NCBI GenBank assembly: GCA_947311845.1
Contig: CAMZMU010000048.1
Coordinates: 19,768,693 to 19,832,692 of the forward strand
Direction: 5' to 3'
From: Poa pratensis
Lineage: Eukaryota > Streptophyta > Magnoliopsida > Poales > Poaceae
DNA length: 64,000 bases
Part shown: in pieces, positions 11,051 to 23,095 of the stretch
Layout of the letters: each line of letters begins with the position of its first letter
How positions within the stretch are numbered: position 1 is the stretch's first letter
Notes under the pieces: model-generated
Seen by the model: only the letters and a program-made list of their open reading frames with translations
Told to the model about the DNA's origin: nothing
The model's database searches: none
Made by a program: the position numbers and the translations under genes

Positions 11051-13509
11051 CCGGAACGGGAGTTTTCAGCTATAAGTCCACACACTTAGTAGAGAGAAAG
11101 TGAAGCCGGTGATGTCGGTCACACCTAGGAGTAGATTCTTGGACATTTGAAACACACAACACACTTGTATACATATGGTATGGCACAACCTAGGTTTGGG
11201 TGGGGTTCCGACGCTCCGGGGCCCCGCTTCGGCGAAACCCTGAATCCGCTGGAAAAACCCTAACGTTTCCGTCTACCCCATAGACGTGCGTCGAAAGGGG
11301 GTAGCCCAGTGGACTTTTTTCCTTGGTTGTGTTAGGTTAGGCCATACGAACATGAGAAACCAACTTTTATCACAAATCGACACAAGATTGCCCCCGTTTC
11401 GCCCGGAACGGGAGTTTTCAGCTATAAGTCCACACACTTAGTAGAGAGAAAGTGAAGCCGGTGATGTCGGTCACACCTAGGAGTAGATTCTTGGACATTT
11501 GAAACACACAACACACTTGTATACATATGGTATGGCACAACCTAGGTTTGGGTGGGGTTCCGACGCTCCGGGGCCCCGCTTCGGCGAAACCCTGAATCCG
11601 CTGGAAAAACCCTAACGTTTCCGTCTACCCCCATAGACGTGCGTCGAAAGGGGGTAGCCCAGTGGACTTTTTTCCTTGGTTGTGTTAGGTTAGGCCATAC
11701 GAACATGAGAAACCAACTTTTATCACAAATCGACACAAGATTGCCCCCGTTTCGCCCGGAACGGGAGTTTTCAGCTATAAGTCCACACACTTAGTAGAGA
11801 GAAAGTGAAGCCGGTGATGTCGGTCACACCTAGGAGTAGATTCTTGGACATTTGAAACACACAACACACTTGTATACATATGGTATGGCACAACCTACGT
11901 TTGGGTGGGGTTCCGACGCTCCGGGGCCCCGCTTCGGCGAAACCCTGAATCCGCTGGAAAAACCCTAACGTTTCCGTCTACCCCCATAGACGTGCGTCGA
12001 AAGGGGGTAGCCCAGTGGACTTTTTTCCTTGGTTGTGTTAGGTTAGGCCATACGAACATGAGAAACCAACTTTTATCACAAATCGACACAAGATTGCCCC
12101 CGTTTCGCCCGGAACGGGAGTTTTCAGCTATAAGTCCACACACTTAGTAGAGAGAAAGTGAAGCCGGTGATGTCGGTCACACCTAGGAGTAGATTCTTGG
12201 ACATTTGAAACACACAACACACTTGTATACATATGGTATGGCACAACCTAGGTTTGGGTGGGGTTCCGACGCTCCGGGGCCCCGCTTCGGCGAAACCCTG
12301 AATCCGCTGGAAAAACCCTAACGTTTCCGTCTACCCCCATAGACGTGCGTCGAAAGGGGGTAGCCCAGTGGACTTTTTTCCTTGGTTGTGTTAGGTTAGG
12401 CCATACGAACATGAGAAACCAACTTTTATCACAAATCGACACAAGATTGCCCCCGTTTCGCCCGGAACGGGAGTTTTCAGCTATAAGTCCACACACTTAG
12501 TAGAGAGAAAGTGAAGCCGGTGATGTCGGTCACACCTAGGAGTAGATTCTTGGACATTTGAAACACACAACACACTTGTATACATATGGTATGGCACAAC
12601 CTAGGTTTGGGTGGGGTTCCGACGCTCCGGGGCCCCGCTTCGGCGAAACCCTGAATCCGCTGGAAAAACCCTAACGTTTCCGTCTACCCCCATAGACGTG
12701 CGTCGAAAGGGGGTAGCCCAGTGGACTTTTTTCCTTGGTTGTGTTAGGTTAGGCCATACGAACATGAGAAACCAACTTTTATCACAAATCGACACAAGAT
12801 TGCCCCCGTTTCGCCCGGAACGGGAGTTTTCAGCTATAAGTCCACACACTTAGTAGAGAGAAAGTGAAGCCGGTGATGTCGGTCACACCTAGGAGTAGAT
12901 TCTTGGACATTTGAAACACACAACACACTTGTATACATATGGTATGGCACAACCTAGGTTTGGGTGGGGTTCCGACGCTCCGGGGCCCCGCTTCGGCGAA
13001 ACCCTGAATCCGCTGGAAAAACCCTAACGTTTCCGTCTACCCCCATAGACGTGCGTCGAAAGGGGGTAGCCCAGTGGACTTTTTTCCTTGGTTGTGTTAG
13101 GTTAGGCCATACGAACATGAGAAACCAACTTTTATCACAAATCGACACAAGATTGCCCCGTTTCGCCCGGAACGGGAGTTTTCAGCTATAAGTCCACACA
13201 CTTAGTAGAGAGAAAGTGAAGCCGGTGATGTCGGTCACACCTAGGAGTAGATTCTTGGACATTTGAAACACACAACACACTTGTATACATATGGTATGGC
13301 ATAACCTAGGTTTGGGTGGGGTTCCGACGCTCCGGGGCCCCGCTTCGGCGAAACCCTGAATCCGCTGGAAAAACCCTAACGTTTCCGTCTACCCCCATAG
13401 ACGTGCGTCGAAAGGGGGTAGCCCAGTGGACTTTTTTTCTTGGTTGTGTTAGGTTAGGCCATACGAACATGAGAAACCAACTTTTATCACAAATCGACAC
13501 AAGATTGCA
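11051..13509. repeat. 353-bp tandem satellite array inside the CACTA element, 6 full copies plus one of 343 bp
   Basis: Each unit begins CCGGAACGGGAGTTTTCAGC. Units start at 11051, 11403, 11756, 12109, 12462, 12815 and 13167, a spacing of 352-353 bp. Copies look more than 99% identical: I saw one-base length changes in C runs in copies 1 and 6, plus a few substitutions such as 11898. Identical ORFs of 80-82 codons recur on both strands but show no protein-family features. The array sits between the isolated subterminal palindrome at ~10990-11020 and the 5' subterminal block at 13700. The unit includes AAACCCTAACG, a telomere-like word. Confidence 0.95.
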
Positions 13510-13699
13510 AGAGAGACAAGATTCACATACAATACTTCCGAGAGACAAGATTCGCGACGTTATTTTATGTGGGTGGAGACCGCCATTCGGCGTAGCTATA
13601 TACATATAGATATGAATAAAAACATATTAAATTTAATTAAGAGTAAATTTAATTGAGAGTAATAAATAGATACATAAAATTGAAGAAAAAAAAAAGGGT

Positions 13700-14005
13700 A
13701 ACCTGTGCCGACGGTAAAACCGTCGGCATAGGTTGGTGCGGATACACGAGAAAAAAGAAAAAAAAGGAACCTGTGCCGACGGTTTTTACCGTCGGCACAG
13801 GTTTGTGTCGACGTCACCTTTTAGTCGACGGGGACCTGTGCCGACGGCGATATTTGTGCCGACGGTCACCGTCGGCACAGCTAGGCTGTGCCGACGGGGA
13901 TATATGTGCCGACGGCCAGCTTCGTGGGTGGCCTCGTAGGGCGCCTGTGCCGACGGCCCCGATAAAAACCCGTCGGCACAGGGTTTGTCCGTCGGCACAG
14001 GTTAG
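13700..14005. repeat. CACTA 5' subterminal repeats
   Basis: At least twelve copies of TGTGCCGACGG or CCGTCGGCACA in both orientations, some as palindromes separated by TAAAA or TTTTTA. They mirror 2514-2885 at the other end. Confidence 0.9.
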
Positions 14006-14007
14006 CT

Positions 14008-14018
14008 CTGCTGTAGTG
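14008..14018 (-). repeat. CACTA right terminal inverted repeat
   Basis: CTGCTGTAGTG, followed by target duplication ATC at 14019-14021. Confidence 0.95.
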
Positions 14019-14021
14019 ATC

Positions 14022-15008
14022 CGGCAAGTTCGAGCCTTGCTCTTGCGGATAGAATGGCGCTCGGTGTTAACAAACCTGGCTGGCCGTGTCCGGCGACTCA
14101 TAGGCTCACTGCTCGACCGTGATGGCGTCCGGGCCGACCGCGTTGAACGGTTTTGACTGGCCGCGTCTGGCGAGGCCCCACCTCGATTCAGCGCAACCAC
14201 GACCGGGCTACCGGCATCCCCGCTTGACGCAAAGCTCCCAAGCGCGTCCTCGCCGCGGCCGCGACCACCGCAGGTGTCGCCATGGAAGACCACGTGGGCG
14301 TGGACTCCAGTGCTTTACTCGCCTTCCCGAATAAACTCAGCACTCCTCCATGCCCGCACCCGCGTCTCCAGGAGCGGCCACGCCGTTAAGATTCTTGTTT
14401 GGAACAATGCTGAGGTCGAACGCTTGTTCTCTTCTTCTGTTTGATAGTTAAATCTACTAGCAATCAAAGCAACAATCTGAATCAGGCAGGGGACTCACCT
14501 TTCATTGGTCTCTAGCAATCAAGATCAAAATCAATCTAGCAATCAAGATCAAAATGGAACAGAAGGCAATTCCTCTCAACATCAAATAAAACCTGAACAC
14601 GTCGCCATCCAAACCACTCCTCTCGGAGCGCCCCACGCGAGCGGACTTCAGAGCAGGGTTACAGGTGTAGTTGCCTCCACGTACCAGTGCACATTCGGCC
14701 GCGCTCGTCTGCTGGGGCACCCCCCGTGTGCCATCTTCCTCTTCCCCTGATCGATCACCTGCTGCTCAACCATTGCCGCATCTCCCTCTAGAAGGACGAC
14801 CAATGGGCCATGACAAAGAGGCGGCAGTGCAGCCGTGGACGCAGAGCGAGTACTCTGGGACGCAAGAACGGGGGTGGGCCGCAGCGGCACATCACGGGAA
14901 GACATGGAGAAACACCCGTACGCTGGAAATTCCGTGATACAGGCACAAAGTAGTGTCAGACGGGGATTGATCGAACATGACCTGGATCGGGGAGAGCGTC
15001 GAGAGGTA
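14022..15008. other. Flank of the CACTA insertion, unassigned, possible minus-strand gene fragment
   Basis: Moderately GC-rich sequence with no recognisable family. A minus-strand frame ending near 14893 reads well (AYLSTLSPIQVMFDQSP) and continues on the far side of the hAT element at 15867 if that element and one target copy are removed. This suggests a broken coding segment. A duplicated 'tctagcaatcaagatcaaaa' word lies at 14513-14560. I could not name the source gene. Confidence 0.35.
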
Positions 15009-15016
15009 GGCGTCGA

Positions 15017-15858
15017 CAGGGCCGGTCCTGAAATTTCGGGGGCCCGGGGCGAAATTAAAACTTAGGCCCCATAAACATGCGATAAAATATACATGCAAAT
15101 ATGAAATGTTACCAATATAACCGCGTAAATGTGTACATTAAGTAATTATACATATTATCTTACAAAATCCTAACATTTCTAAATGCAAAATGACTTGATG
15201 GTACCGATGCTACCTAAAAACTGGGTCGTCATGTTGGCGATGAAAGCAGTGTGTTCGCCTCTCGGCGACTAGGATTCTAACCTCTCGGGGTGGCGGCACA
15301 CAGCACATAGAAAAAAAATCGATGGAGAAGGAGAATTGGAATCATACTATGCATGACCTTTTAGTTCGACCTTTGTCAAAGATCACAAAATAACAGCGCG
15401 ATGGAAGAAGAAATGTGTAGTTTTAGCGAGCAAAGGAAATCCCTTTTTTTAACAAGGAAGGAAATGCCCTTTTTTTAGCGGAAAAGAATGTGCTTTGGTT
15501 ATATGATGCATTTCCCTGTAACTTTTTCTGGCCACAGTCTAGCCCACCAGCCACGGCTCACTTAATCCTTTCAACTTATTAAATGAATATATAAAAGCCC
15601 AGCCAGCCGAAGCCCAAGCAACAAAAGGAAAAGAGGCCCGATCTCACGTCCACTTAGAAACAGCATATCGCTTCGTTGTATTGTCTCTCTTAAACGATAG
15701 GAGATATCAGAGGAAGCTGAACAACTGCTCTAATGGCGCTCACGTTTTGATCGCTAATCCACCACTATATATGCCCTGGCCAGTTAGAATTTGGGGGCCC
15801 CTCGGTTTCGGGGGCCCGGGGCGGCCGCCCCCCTGACCCCCCCTCAGGGCCGGCCCTG
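15017..15858. mobile_element. Non-autonomous hAT element, 842 bp
   Basis: The ends are CAGGGCCGGTCCTGA and the complement of CAGGGCCGGCCCTGA. A perfect 8-bp target duplication GGCGTCGA occurs at 15009-15016 and 15859-15866. Eight-base duplications and CAGGG-type ends are typical of hAT. Just inside each end are GGGGGCCCGGGGC blocks in the same orientation. No transposase domain is encoded, so it would depend on an hAT transposase elsewhere. Confidence 0.92.
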
Positions 15859-15866
15859 GGCGTCGA

Positions 15867-16447
15867 ACGCGGAGGTGCAAGGCCAGACGTTGGCGACGGA
15901 GGGTGAGTCCATGTGGCCGCACGGCATGAGCTTGTAGGACTGACGTAGAGGAACAGGAGCACGTCGCGAGGCCGGCCTAGACAAAACGAAACAGAAGTTT
16001 GTGAATTGTCTACTGGTTTAGCTAAAGGTACGGCTAGCAACGTGGCCGTTGGCCACGGCCGTCCAGCCTCCGATTTTATTGCTCCATCTAGTTGGATCGG
16101 ATAGCTATAGTCTCTGTTTAGTTATCTTATCAGCTGGTTCCACCGGTGACTTAGATTACAGGCGTTCTATTCGGGTAGTTTGGCGTGGAAACTGTGGGGT
16201 GGCATATTGATTGTAATTTGATGGAAGTGTGACACCACCAACCCACCTTTAATATCTGTAGTATAGTGTGCTTGACATAAAAGTGACAAAGGAAGGTCAT
16301 TTCAGAATCACTTAATGAACCATGATTATACTGTATCGTCAGACATTTTACAGCGTACGTAGATTTGTTTACAAGCAGGCAGCATATTGAACTAATTAGC
16401 TGAATGCGCCTTATGCACATAACGTTGGGTTTAAATGCTGCCGACAC
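15867..16447. other. Intergenic, no feature recognised
   Basis: 15867-15930 reads as continuation of the minus-strand coding-like fragment disrupted by the hAT insertion. From 15960 to 16447 I see no gene, repeat family or terminal structure, only AT-average sequence leading to the gene at 16448. Confidence 0.4.
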
Positions 16448-17867
16448 ATGCTCCACGATTTGTTCAACCGACTTGATAAGGATCAGAAGATATGGGTTGA
16501 AGAGCTTGGATTTGGAGTTTTGCTTTCTATGCCCATGTGTAGGCTGCCAAAGGGTCTGACTGTTTGGTTAATCAACCAAGTTAGTTGGAAACGGAAGGCT
16601 CTTATATTAGGCGGCAAATGCATCAAACTGAAGGACTTGATCAAGAGAGTTCTTGGTATCCCAGATGGTCCCTTGCTAGTTCCCGTGCCTCGTAGCGGGC
16701 GTGGAAAATCCAAGGTAACTAACCCAACTGAAGAGGAAAAAGCTTTTAAAGATGAGAAAGCTGGCCGGGGTCTTGATTACAAGTCTATATTGGAGAATCT
16801 GTTAGCTCAGCATGATCCAGTTCAGTTCAAGATAGCATTCATGCTATATGTGTTGTGCATCTACTTTGCTCCTTCTAGCGGTCATGTCATCAATCGGAGA
16901 TACATTCCTATCATCCGCAACGTCGATCTTATTAAGGACATGAACTGGTGTGAACATGTTGCCGACTGTCTATTAGAAGGGATACGCGAATACCACGAAT
17001 CATCAGCAGCAAACGTGAATGTACACGGATGTGTACATGTCTTGCTAGTAAGTACTGAAATCGACGTCATGTTACATACATTAGTATATGTTCATTTTAG
17101 TAAATTAACACTGACTTTATTTCATAACATCATGCAACTGATTTACATTGATCTGGTTCGCTCTGCACTGATCAAAGTACCTGAAGGACTACCCCGAGCA
17201 AATTACGTCGATTCTGGCATGTTACAACAACTGGACTCTCTCGACCTTAAGCATATATCTCGCAGTGGTCCACTATATGGCAAGCTTGATGTATGTTCAT
17301 CCCAATAGACTGATATACCCAATGTACTTTAATTCCATTTTAATACAAGTCCTAATTCTCCTCGCCTCCCCCCTCGTCAATCATCCGTTCATAGTACAAA
17401 TGCCTCAAGCAAGAATATGAATGATGGGTTTGGTATTTCTCCCAAGGTACAGTATACTATTATTTTTTGCTTTGTTTACTTAGTTACCCTGAAACACTCT
17501 CACACACTTATCACTATATCATTTCAAGGATGCTGAAGAGAAGCTGAAAAAAATTGAATCTGATTACTCTGCCAGTCGAGAGCGAGTGTACGAGAAGTGT
17601 TTCAAATTACTGAGGACAGAGATGCAGCATCTTGATAAAGCAAGGTCAAGTGCAATTCATGCACTCTTTGCATCAGGTGGAACAACAGATGTTCAGAAAG
17701 ACCTCAGTTCATTGGACATATTAAAGGCACCATGCAGCATTAGGGAGGATCAAAGTAGTGATTTAGATGAACCAGTCCTCTGGGCGTTGCTGTCTCTCAA
17801 GGGAAACTATGGCAGAGTTCCAACTATATTCACACTGATAAGTGCTGAAGAAGCTTTAGGAAACTAG
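16448..17867 (+). CDS. Plant-mobile-domain-like protein, 4 exons (start uncertain)
   Basis: Exons that fit are 16448-17047, ~17137-17290, 17350-17446 and 17529-17867. The first encodes a domain typical of TE-associated plant mobile domain / DUF1985-like proteins: an 'LGFGVLLSMPMCRLPKGL' block, a WLINQV helix, then SGHVINRRYIPII and DMNWCEHVADCLLEGI. The last exon is a charged helical C terminus (DAEEKLKKIESDYSASRERV). No Ulp1 protease domain follows, although related proteins often have one. The second exon has no canonical AG acceptor: the expected spot reads ATGCAA. The true start may be upstream, since only 'cgacac' precedes this ATG and no promoter is evident. The gene converges on a FAR1-related gene 0.8 kb away. 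Function is unknown. Confidence 0.6.
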
Positions 17868-18674
17868 CTGCTGTCAGACTTAGCCTGTCTGTGGACATTT
17901 GCCTTAAACTTTATCAGGGATTTATTCAAATACTTTGAAATATTTTTTCTGAACACAAACTGTCAAGACCAGAACTTTAGTATCATGTAGTTGGATCGTT
18001 TTGCGCAAGAACCGTTGATTCAAAATTATCTAACTTCCAGTTGCAATCATTATCATGTGGGATTCAGAATATTTGTTTTTAAATTATATTATTTCACAGT
18101 TTATCGTGTCATTCATATGTAGCAAATATGCTATAGGAAATGCAAAACAAGTATGGTAAACTATCCAGATAAAATTCACTCCTTCTGAACCATCCGTATG
18201 CATTCCTGCCATGATTTCCCAATGAAGCATAATTTAGTCAGTAAATTACAAGGAAGAGGCATAACTGACTACCAAATAAAATAGGGATATAACAATTTCT
18301 GGAGGCATAACTGACTACTTCGTGTGGGCATAAGAATGATCGTATGTAGGGTAGTTTATCTTTTTATACTATCTAGATGGGCATATACGTGATACATGTG
18401 TTGTAACTCGGGGGACGACACTTGTTTGTACTATAAGAGGTGTGGACATGTATTTTTTTGGAATGCACAAAAAACTACTCCGTACAAGAGTTATATAGAG
18501 ACGAAAACAAATAATGTATAGTTTTTTGCAGGGTCTAACAATTATCCCAATGGCCCAATCTATACATATATCAATCAGACAATCAGGTATGGAAGATTTT
18601 TTTGGGAACAATAGAGTACATGTAGATTGTTTTGGAATTGCGCCGCCAAATAAATTTGTACTACATTAATTGCG
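17868..18674. other. Intergenic space between convergent genes
   Basis: AT-rich sequence between the two stop regions, presumably 3' UTRs. No repeat ends or coding frames are recognised. Confidence 0.5.
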
Positions 18675-21546
18675 CTAACGGAACAGCACTAAAGCACTAA
18701 ATCTTATCTGCTTAACTCCTGTCCTACCTCCAGGAGTATTCTTCTTGTCTTTCTTGGGCAGAACCCCACGATTCTTCTTGATGTTCGAATCAAAATGAGT
18801 TAGGTATCTCTTATTTGTGGGCCTTCCAAGTTTTTTCTTCACAATTGGAGCTTTTATAGTAGAAGAAACATCTATTCCAAAATTCTTGTCTTTGTCGAAT
18901 AACTGTAATCCTGATGTAGCAGTATCTCCAGAATCTTCAGTTTCGCAAACTTCTAACTGGGCGCCATCAATCACTGTATTAGTTTTTTGTATCCAACCTG
19001 ACATGTGCGGCTTATAGTTGCTTTATAATCAGATATCTTCTTCATTGCTATCTCTGAAGTTGAGTCATCAAACTCACCGGCACTGACCAGATCTATTGCT
19101 GTCATGTATAATTTTCTGTGTCTTATAGTTCGGGACACTTCACCCTGCTCGGTAGGTGTCTTCCTCTTATTCATCCCAGACGCATCTTCCCTTGCATTTA
19201 TAGTCCATCTCTTCATTATGTGGCAATCTGGTGACTCATAACCCCTGTTTGAATCATAACCTGTTTCGAGAAAGGAGATGCTCCATAAATATCCGAAAAA
19301 ACAATATTTTGTTGAAGACAATATAGTTTTAGAGAAATTGGAAAGACATAGCACTTACTAGCATTATGTGGCAATAGATAACACCAAAATGCTCAAACAG
19401 TCCACATTGGCATTTGTAGAAACATTTATGTGGGTCAAATGTTATTGTAAAATGTATCCTGCTCCAAGATTCCCTATTTTCTGCATCGACATGTCGCACT
19501 TCATAGACAACTGAATCGCTACAAGACACGATAACATAGTACGATGATTTACGTAACTCGGTTTTGAATAGCTTGAAGACACTGAGAGTGTATATTCTTG
19601 AAGCATGTTTCTCTATTGGGTATCCAAAGAGCGACTTTGATGTTTTCTGTCAAAAAGATGTATATAAGAAAGAATGGCATAAAACATGTGACATAGTTTA
19701 GAGACTGTAATTCAGTTATGTAATATTCCTTTTGCAATACCTGAGATTTGTTCCTCTCAGCTTCATCGTCGGCTTTCTCACGATCATCGATCAGCTTGGC
19801 GTACTGCTTAATAAGCATGTTTATCGATGACTTGCAAAGAACATAAACCTTCAGCACATGGTTTGCACTTTCACTCCTCTGTGTGCTGGTCATGCGAGCA
19901 CAAAAATTATCGTTGAAGTAAGGTTTCGCCCACTTCTCTCTCACTTCGAAAGCACGAACCATGAAAGGGTTATCTGATAAACTGTTCGTCTTGATTAGGT
20001 ACTGCCACCCTGCTTCAAATTCTTCTATTGTCAGCATGTGGTTAACCACTTTATTGAAGTCTCCACTGAAAGTGCTGTATTTCTTGTGAACGTGCCCTAG
20101 AGCCTCTTGCGCTTTTCTCAGAATGTGCCATTTGCACCACCTGTGAGTAGTGGTCAAGAAATTCTCTTTTATAGCAATTGTCATTGCCTGGCACTTGTCT
20201 GCGAGCATTTAGTTACAAATGTTAGAAACACATAAATACCAACTTTAAAATAGCAAGTCAAGTTTTTTTATACACCCTAACCTGTAAGCATTGTCCTCGG
20301 TGCCTTCCCACCCACCACAAATTCTTCAAAAGCCCACTTGAAAGCATCTGCAGTCTCGTTGGTCATAAGTACTCCAGCAAAAATTACACTCTGAAAATGG
20401 TTGTTCACGCCAACAAACATCCCAAAAGGTATGTTGCATATGTTTGTTTCATAAGTGGTGTCAAACGTGATTACATCTCCGAAATGTTTCTAAAGCGACC
20501 TGCTTCTCCACTAGTCCACATTAAAGACACTAGCCTGTCATCTTCATCCAGCTGGGCAGTAAAAACAAATTTTGGATATCTAGATATCATATCTCTAAAC
20601 GATACCATAGTCTTTTGGACATCATCCTCCATGGCCTTTTTTGCTATGTTTGAGCAAACAGTTCTTATCTTCTTTTTGTCAAAAGGAACTTTGTCCATTG
20701 ACCCAAAGAAGCTTCCCATTATACAATTAACCCTTGTAAGGCTGACATTGTTTTCTCTCAGGTGCCTGATCATATCTTTAGTGTGCTTGTCAATCTGTCT
20801 GTGAGAAGCAAGATGTTTCTTTTCTCCGCAGCTCTCACCAATACATGGTTGTGAGTAGCTTCAAATTTTATGACATACCATTTGCCACTATCATTCCTTC
20901 CTACACGGAGCATTGCCTTGCAACCACAACGAGTTGACGATATCTTCGTCTCTTTGTCATGGCCGTGTGTTTGCATACAGAAATTTAGTTATTAGTAAAT
21001 CACAATATAGTCCATAAATTTGTTTGAGACAATGCGTGCCTAACGTACCTCGTGTTGACACTTATACTCCTGCATTGTACGGTCACCATTCTTGATTTTG
21101 TAGTTGTCACCGAATCTGATACTAAATCCAGCAACCCATGAGTACATATTATAGAACTGATACGCTTCTCCAATGGAATCAAACTCCATCCCTACTTCAG
21201 GCTTGAACATGATTGAGTTTTTGTCATTGCAATATTTCCTCATTGACTCTTCAATCTGACAAGAAGATTGTTCTCTGAAAATTTGATAGTTAAACAAATT
21301 AGCACTGCATAAGCTAAGGAAGTATGATCATTTTATAAAAGAAGGCAGAATTCTTGAAGTCACCTGGGCAATGAACTAACTTCAGATGAAGCACAGTCAT
21401 CTTCTGTCTGATTAAAGGAGGAAAAGCATCTCGAACCATCCTTCTGTGAAGTAGCTTCAGAGCCAATGTCTTCATTTGATATAGGTTCATCGAAATCCGC
21501 AGTGTTAACTGATTCAGCTGGAAGTTCTGGACTAGGAAAACAATCC
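18675..21546 (-). CDS. FAR1/FHY3-related (FRS) protein with MULE transposase domain; frame broken at two sites
   Basis: Exons on the minus strand: 21546-21364 (acidic leader), 21274-21049 (FAR1 DNA-binding half with GEAYQFYNMYSWVAGFSIR), ~20973-20282, 20198-19741, 19646-19359 and 19244-18675. The third exon completes the FAR1 zinc domain (TRCGCKAML, THNHVLV) and enters the MULE transposase domain (FGDVITFDTTYETN, DDE-type first Asp). The fourth continues it (HRWCKWHILRKA, STQRSESANHVLK). The fifth has a SWIM zinc finger (CQCGLFEHFGVIYCH). The last carries KRWTINARED and an AT-hook-like KKKLGRPTNKR. FRS proteins are nuclear transcription factors derived from Mutator-like transposases. The T runs at 20820-20823 and 20487-20489 are each one base too short for the conserved frame. 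The exon at ~20973 lacks an AG acceptor (TGCAA). It could be a host FRS gene or a FAR1-type MULE; I found no terminal inverted repeats. Confidence 0.8.
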
Positions 21547-22039
21547 CTGTATGATATGTGATTATGGCGATTTTAGAGGATTCCATGCTGCACTCTAATT
21601 GCAATGTCGATGATGTCATAACAGAAACACTTACTTGGATGCATCATTTTCTATGTCACGATTATTTGAATCGCTTTCAACACATATGGCAGCTACTCTT
21701 GGTTCTCATTGCATTCAATAGGTGAGCTACAAATAAAGTACCAAATCAGCAAAAGTCCGACTAAATTATATTATTGTAGATTTGGGAATAAACAGATGCA
21801 TAGAAAAATTACCATGCAAACAATGTAGAATCTTTTTTGTGTGGCAACCCTGTTTAGCAGTTCCATAAAGGAGATATTGTTCGTCTCCCCTGGTTCGTAA
21901 GATGCATATTCCGAAAATGTATTACCAGGATTCCATTACTTGAACGAAACCATTACAGGATACTACATGAAAAGAAAATAGAAAGGAAAATACATGATAA
22001 CTAGAAAGCGATGCCTATCTAAAACTGGAGATAACATGA

Positions 22040-23095
22040 CACTAGATATTGTCATCTCTATCAGTTGGTTGCATCACGATCATGGGGTTGATTCTCCGAA
22101 GCTGGTGGTCGGAGAACTTCAGGCATCGAGGGAGGACTCGGAGAGCTTGCAACATTGATGAGGAGGGATCGTCGGGCGCTTGTGGTTGGATTAGCACTCG
22201 GCTGCAGAGGAGCTGGTCGATCTTCTCGCTGAGGTGCCCCCCGCAACTCAACAGCTAACACCCGGCTGCTACGATCAGCTAGGGAACCACCCGTCGAGGA
22301 CAGAGTGTGCCGAGCCACCGGGAACCGCCCGCTGGCAGGTTGACCTACAGAGACGCGCAGATGACGGCCCAGACCTATGCCCAAGCGGCCCTGATCTGTC
22401 CGCCGCTGACCGTCCATTGCTGCTGCCGCTGGACCCAAGGCCACCGCGTCCCACCTCTGCTACGCCCGCCGTCACCACCGCTCGCTAGGAGTCCTGGTTG
22501 GCCCCACGCCAGTCAGGCCGCGCCGCCGGGACGCGACGCCAGCGTGCACCCCTCGCTATCCTCGGAACCGCATCTAGGCCAGCCGCCGTCCAGCCATCGC
22601 TACCCGACGACACAGGACGCGGGCTCGCAGATCTCAGCGTCCTTGGCCCATGTGGCCCAGATTGGGCCCAAATCGGCCCGCACCGCCGCCTCCTTCCACG
22701 CCGACGCCTCGAGGAGGGCAGACGCCTCCGAGGTGACCTCCGGCCGCCGCCGGGAGCTCCAGCCGCTCCTGGCCAAGCTCCAGAGCGCTGCCGTCACCAT
22801 GGGGGCCAGCCCGCGCCGCCCTCATCTCCGCACCGACGCATCCAAGGAGGCGCCGTCGCGCCGCGACCCCGCTGCAGGTCCTCGACCGGCTCCGTCGCTC
22901 CTCCGCGCATCTCCCCGTGGCCTCATCGACCCTCGCGCCGCCGGCATGACGGCACCCCTCCACGCGAAGGGGGCCCGTCGGGACGCGCCGACCTCGCCTG
23001 CCGCCTTTGACGGCCAGGCTCCGCCGCCACCGCCGGCGCCGGCGGCAGCGGCGGCCAGGAGAGCTCGGAGGCGGCTGGTCGCTGGCGGCTAGGGT
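22040..23095. other. GC-rich island upstream of the FRS gene, unassigned
   Basis: Strong GC and CpG content with long overlapping open frames on both strands, the longest 22307-23092 (+, 261 codons). None shows a recognisable domain, and composition alone explains their length. Position and the downstream 'ctagggtttcgcctccggaa' word suggest a promoter or 5'-leader region of a minus-strand gene, possibly the FRS gene. 23096-23600 shows nothing recognisable. Confidence 0.35.

Larger units (their letters stand above)
2497..14018 (-). mobile_element. CACTA (En/Spm) DNA transposon, full length, 11,522 bp
   Basis: The left end reads CACTACAGCAG and the right end is its exact reverse complement. 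Both are bordered by a 3-bp ATC duplication (2494-2496 and 14019-14021), as expected for CACTA. Subterminal arrays of TGTGCCGACGG and its complement lie inside both ends; such motifs bind the TNPA-type accessory protein in En/Spm. Two minus-strand genes lie inside: a TNP2-type transposase (5794-9538) and a Transposase_24-type gene (3125-5580). The element's 5' side is therefore at the right. Apart from a few one-base frame discrepancies it has every part of an autonomous element. It also carries a 353-bp tandem satellite between its 5' subterminal blocks. Confidence 0.95.

Noticed and set aside
10488..11089. Long overlapping ORFs in all frames
   Set aside because: A composition effect of the GTGGAGGAG tract; translations are low-complexity Arg/Gly or Pro/Ser/Thr.
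11051..13509. CRISPR-like array
   Set aside because: The repeats are contiguous 353-bp units without spacers, and this is plant nuclear DNA.
11542..13605. Repeated 80-82-codon ORFs on both strands
   Set aside because: They recur only because the 353-bp satellite unit recurs, are open on both strands at once, and have no domain or start context.
22307..23092. 261-codon ORF as a host gene
   Set aside because: High GC leaves several frames open on both strands, and no domain, homologous motif or promoter is visible.
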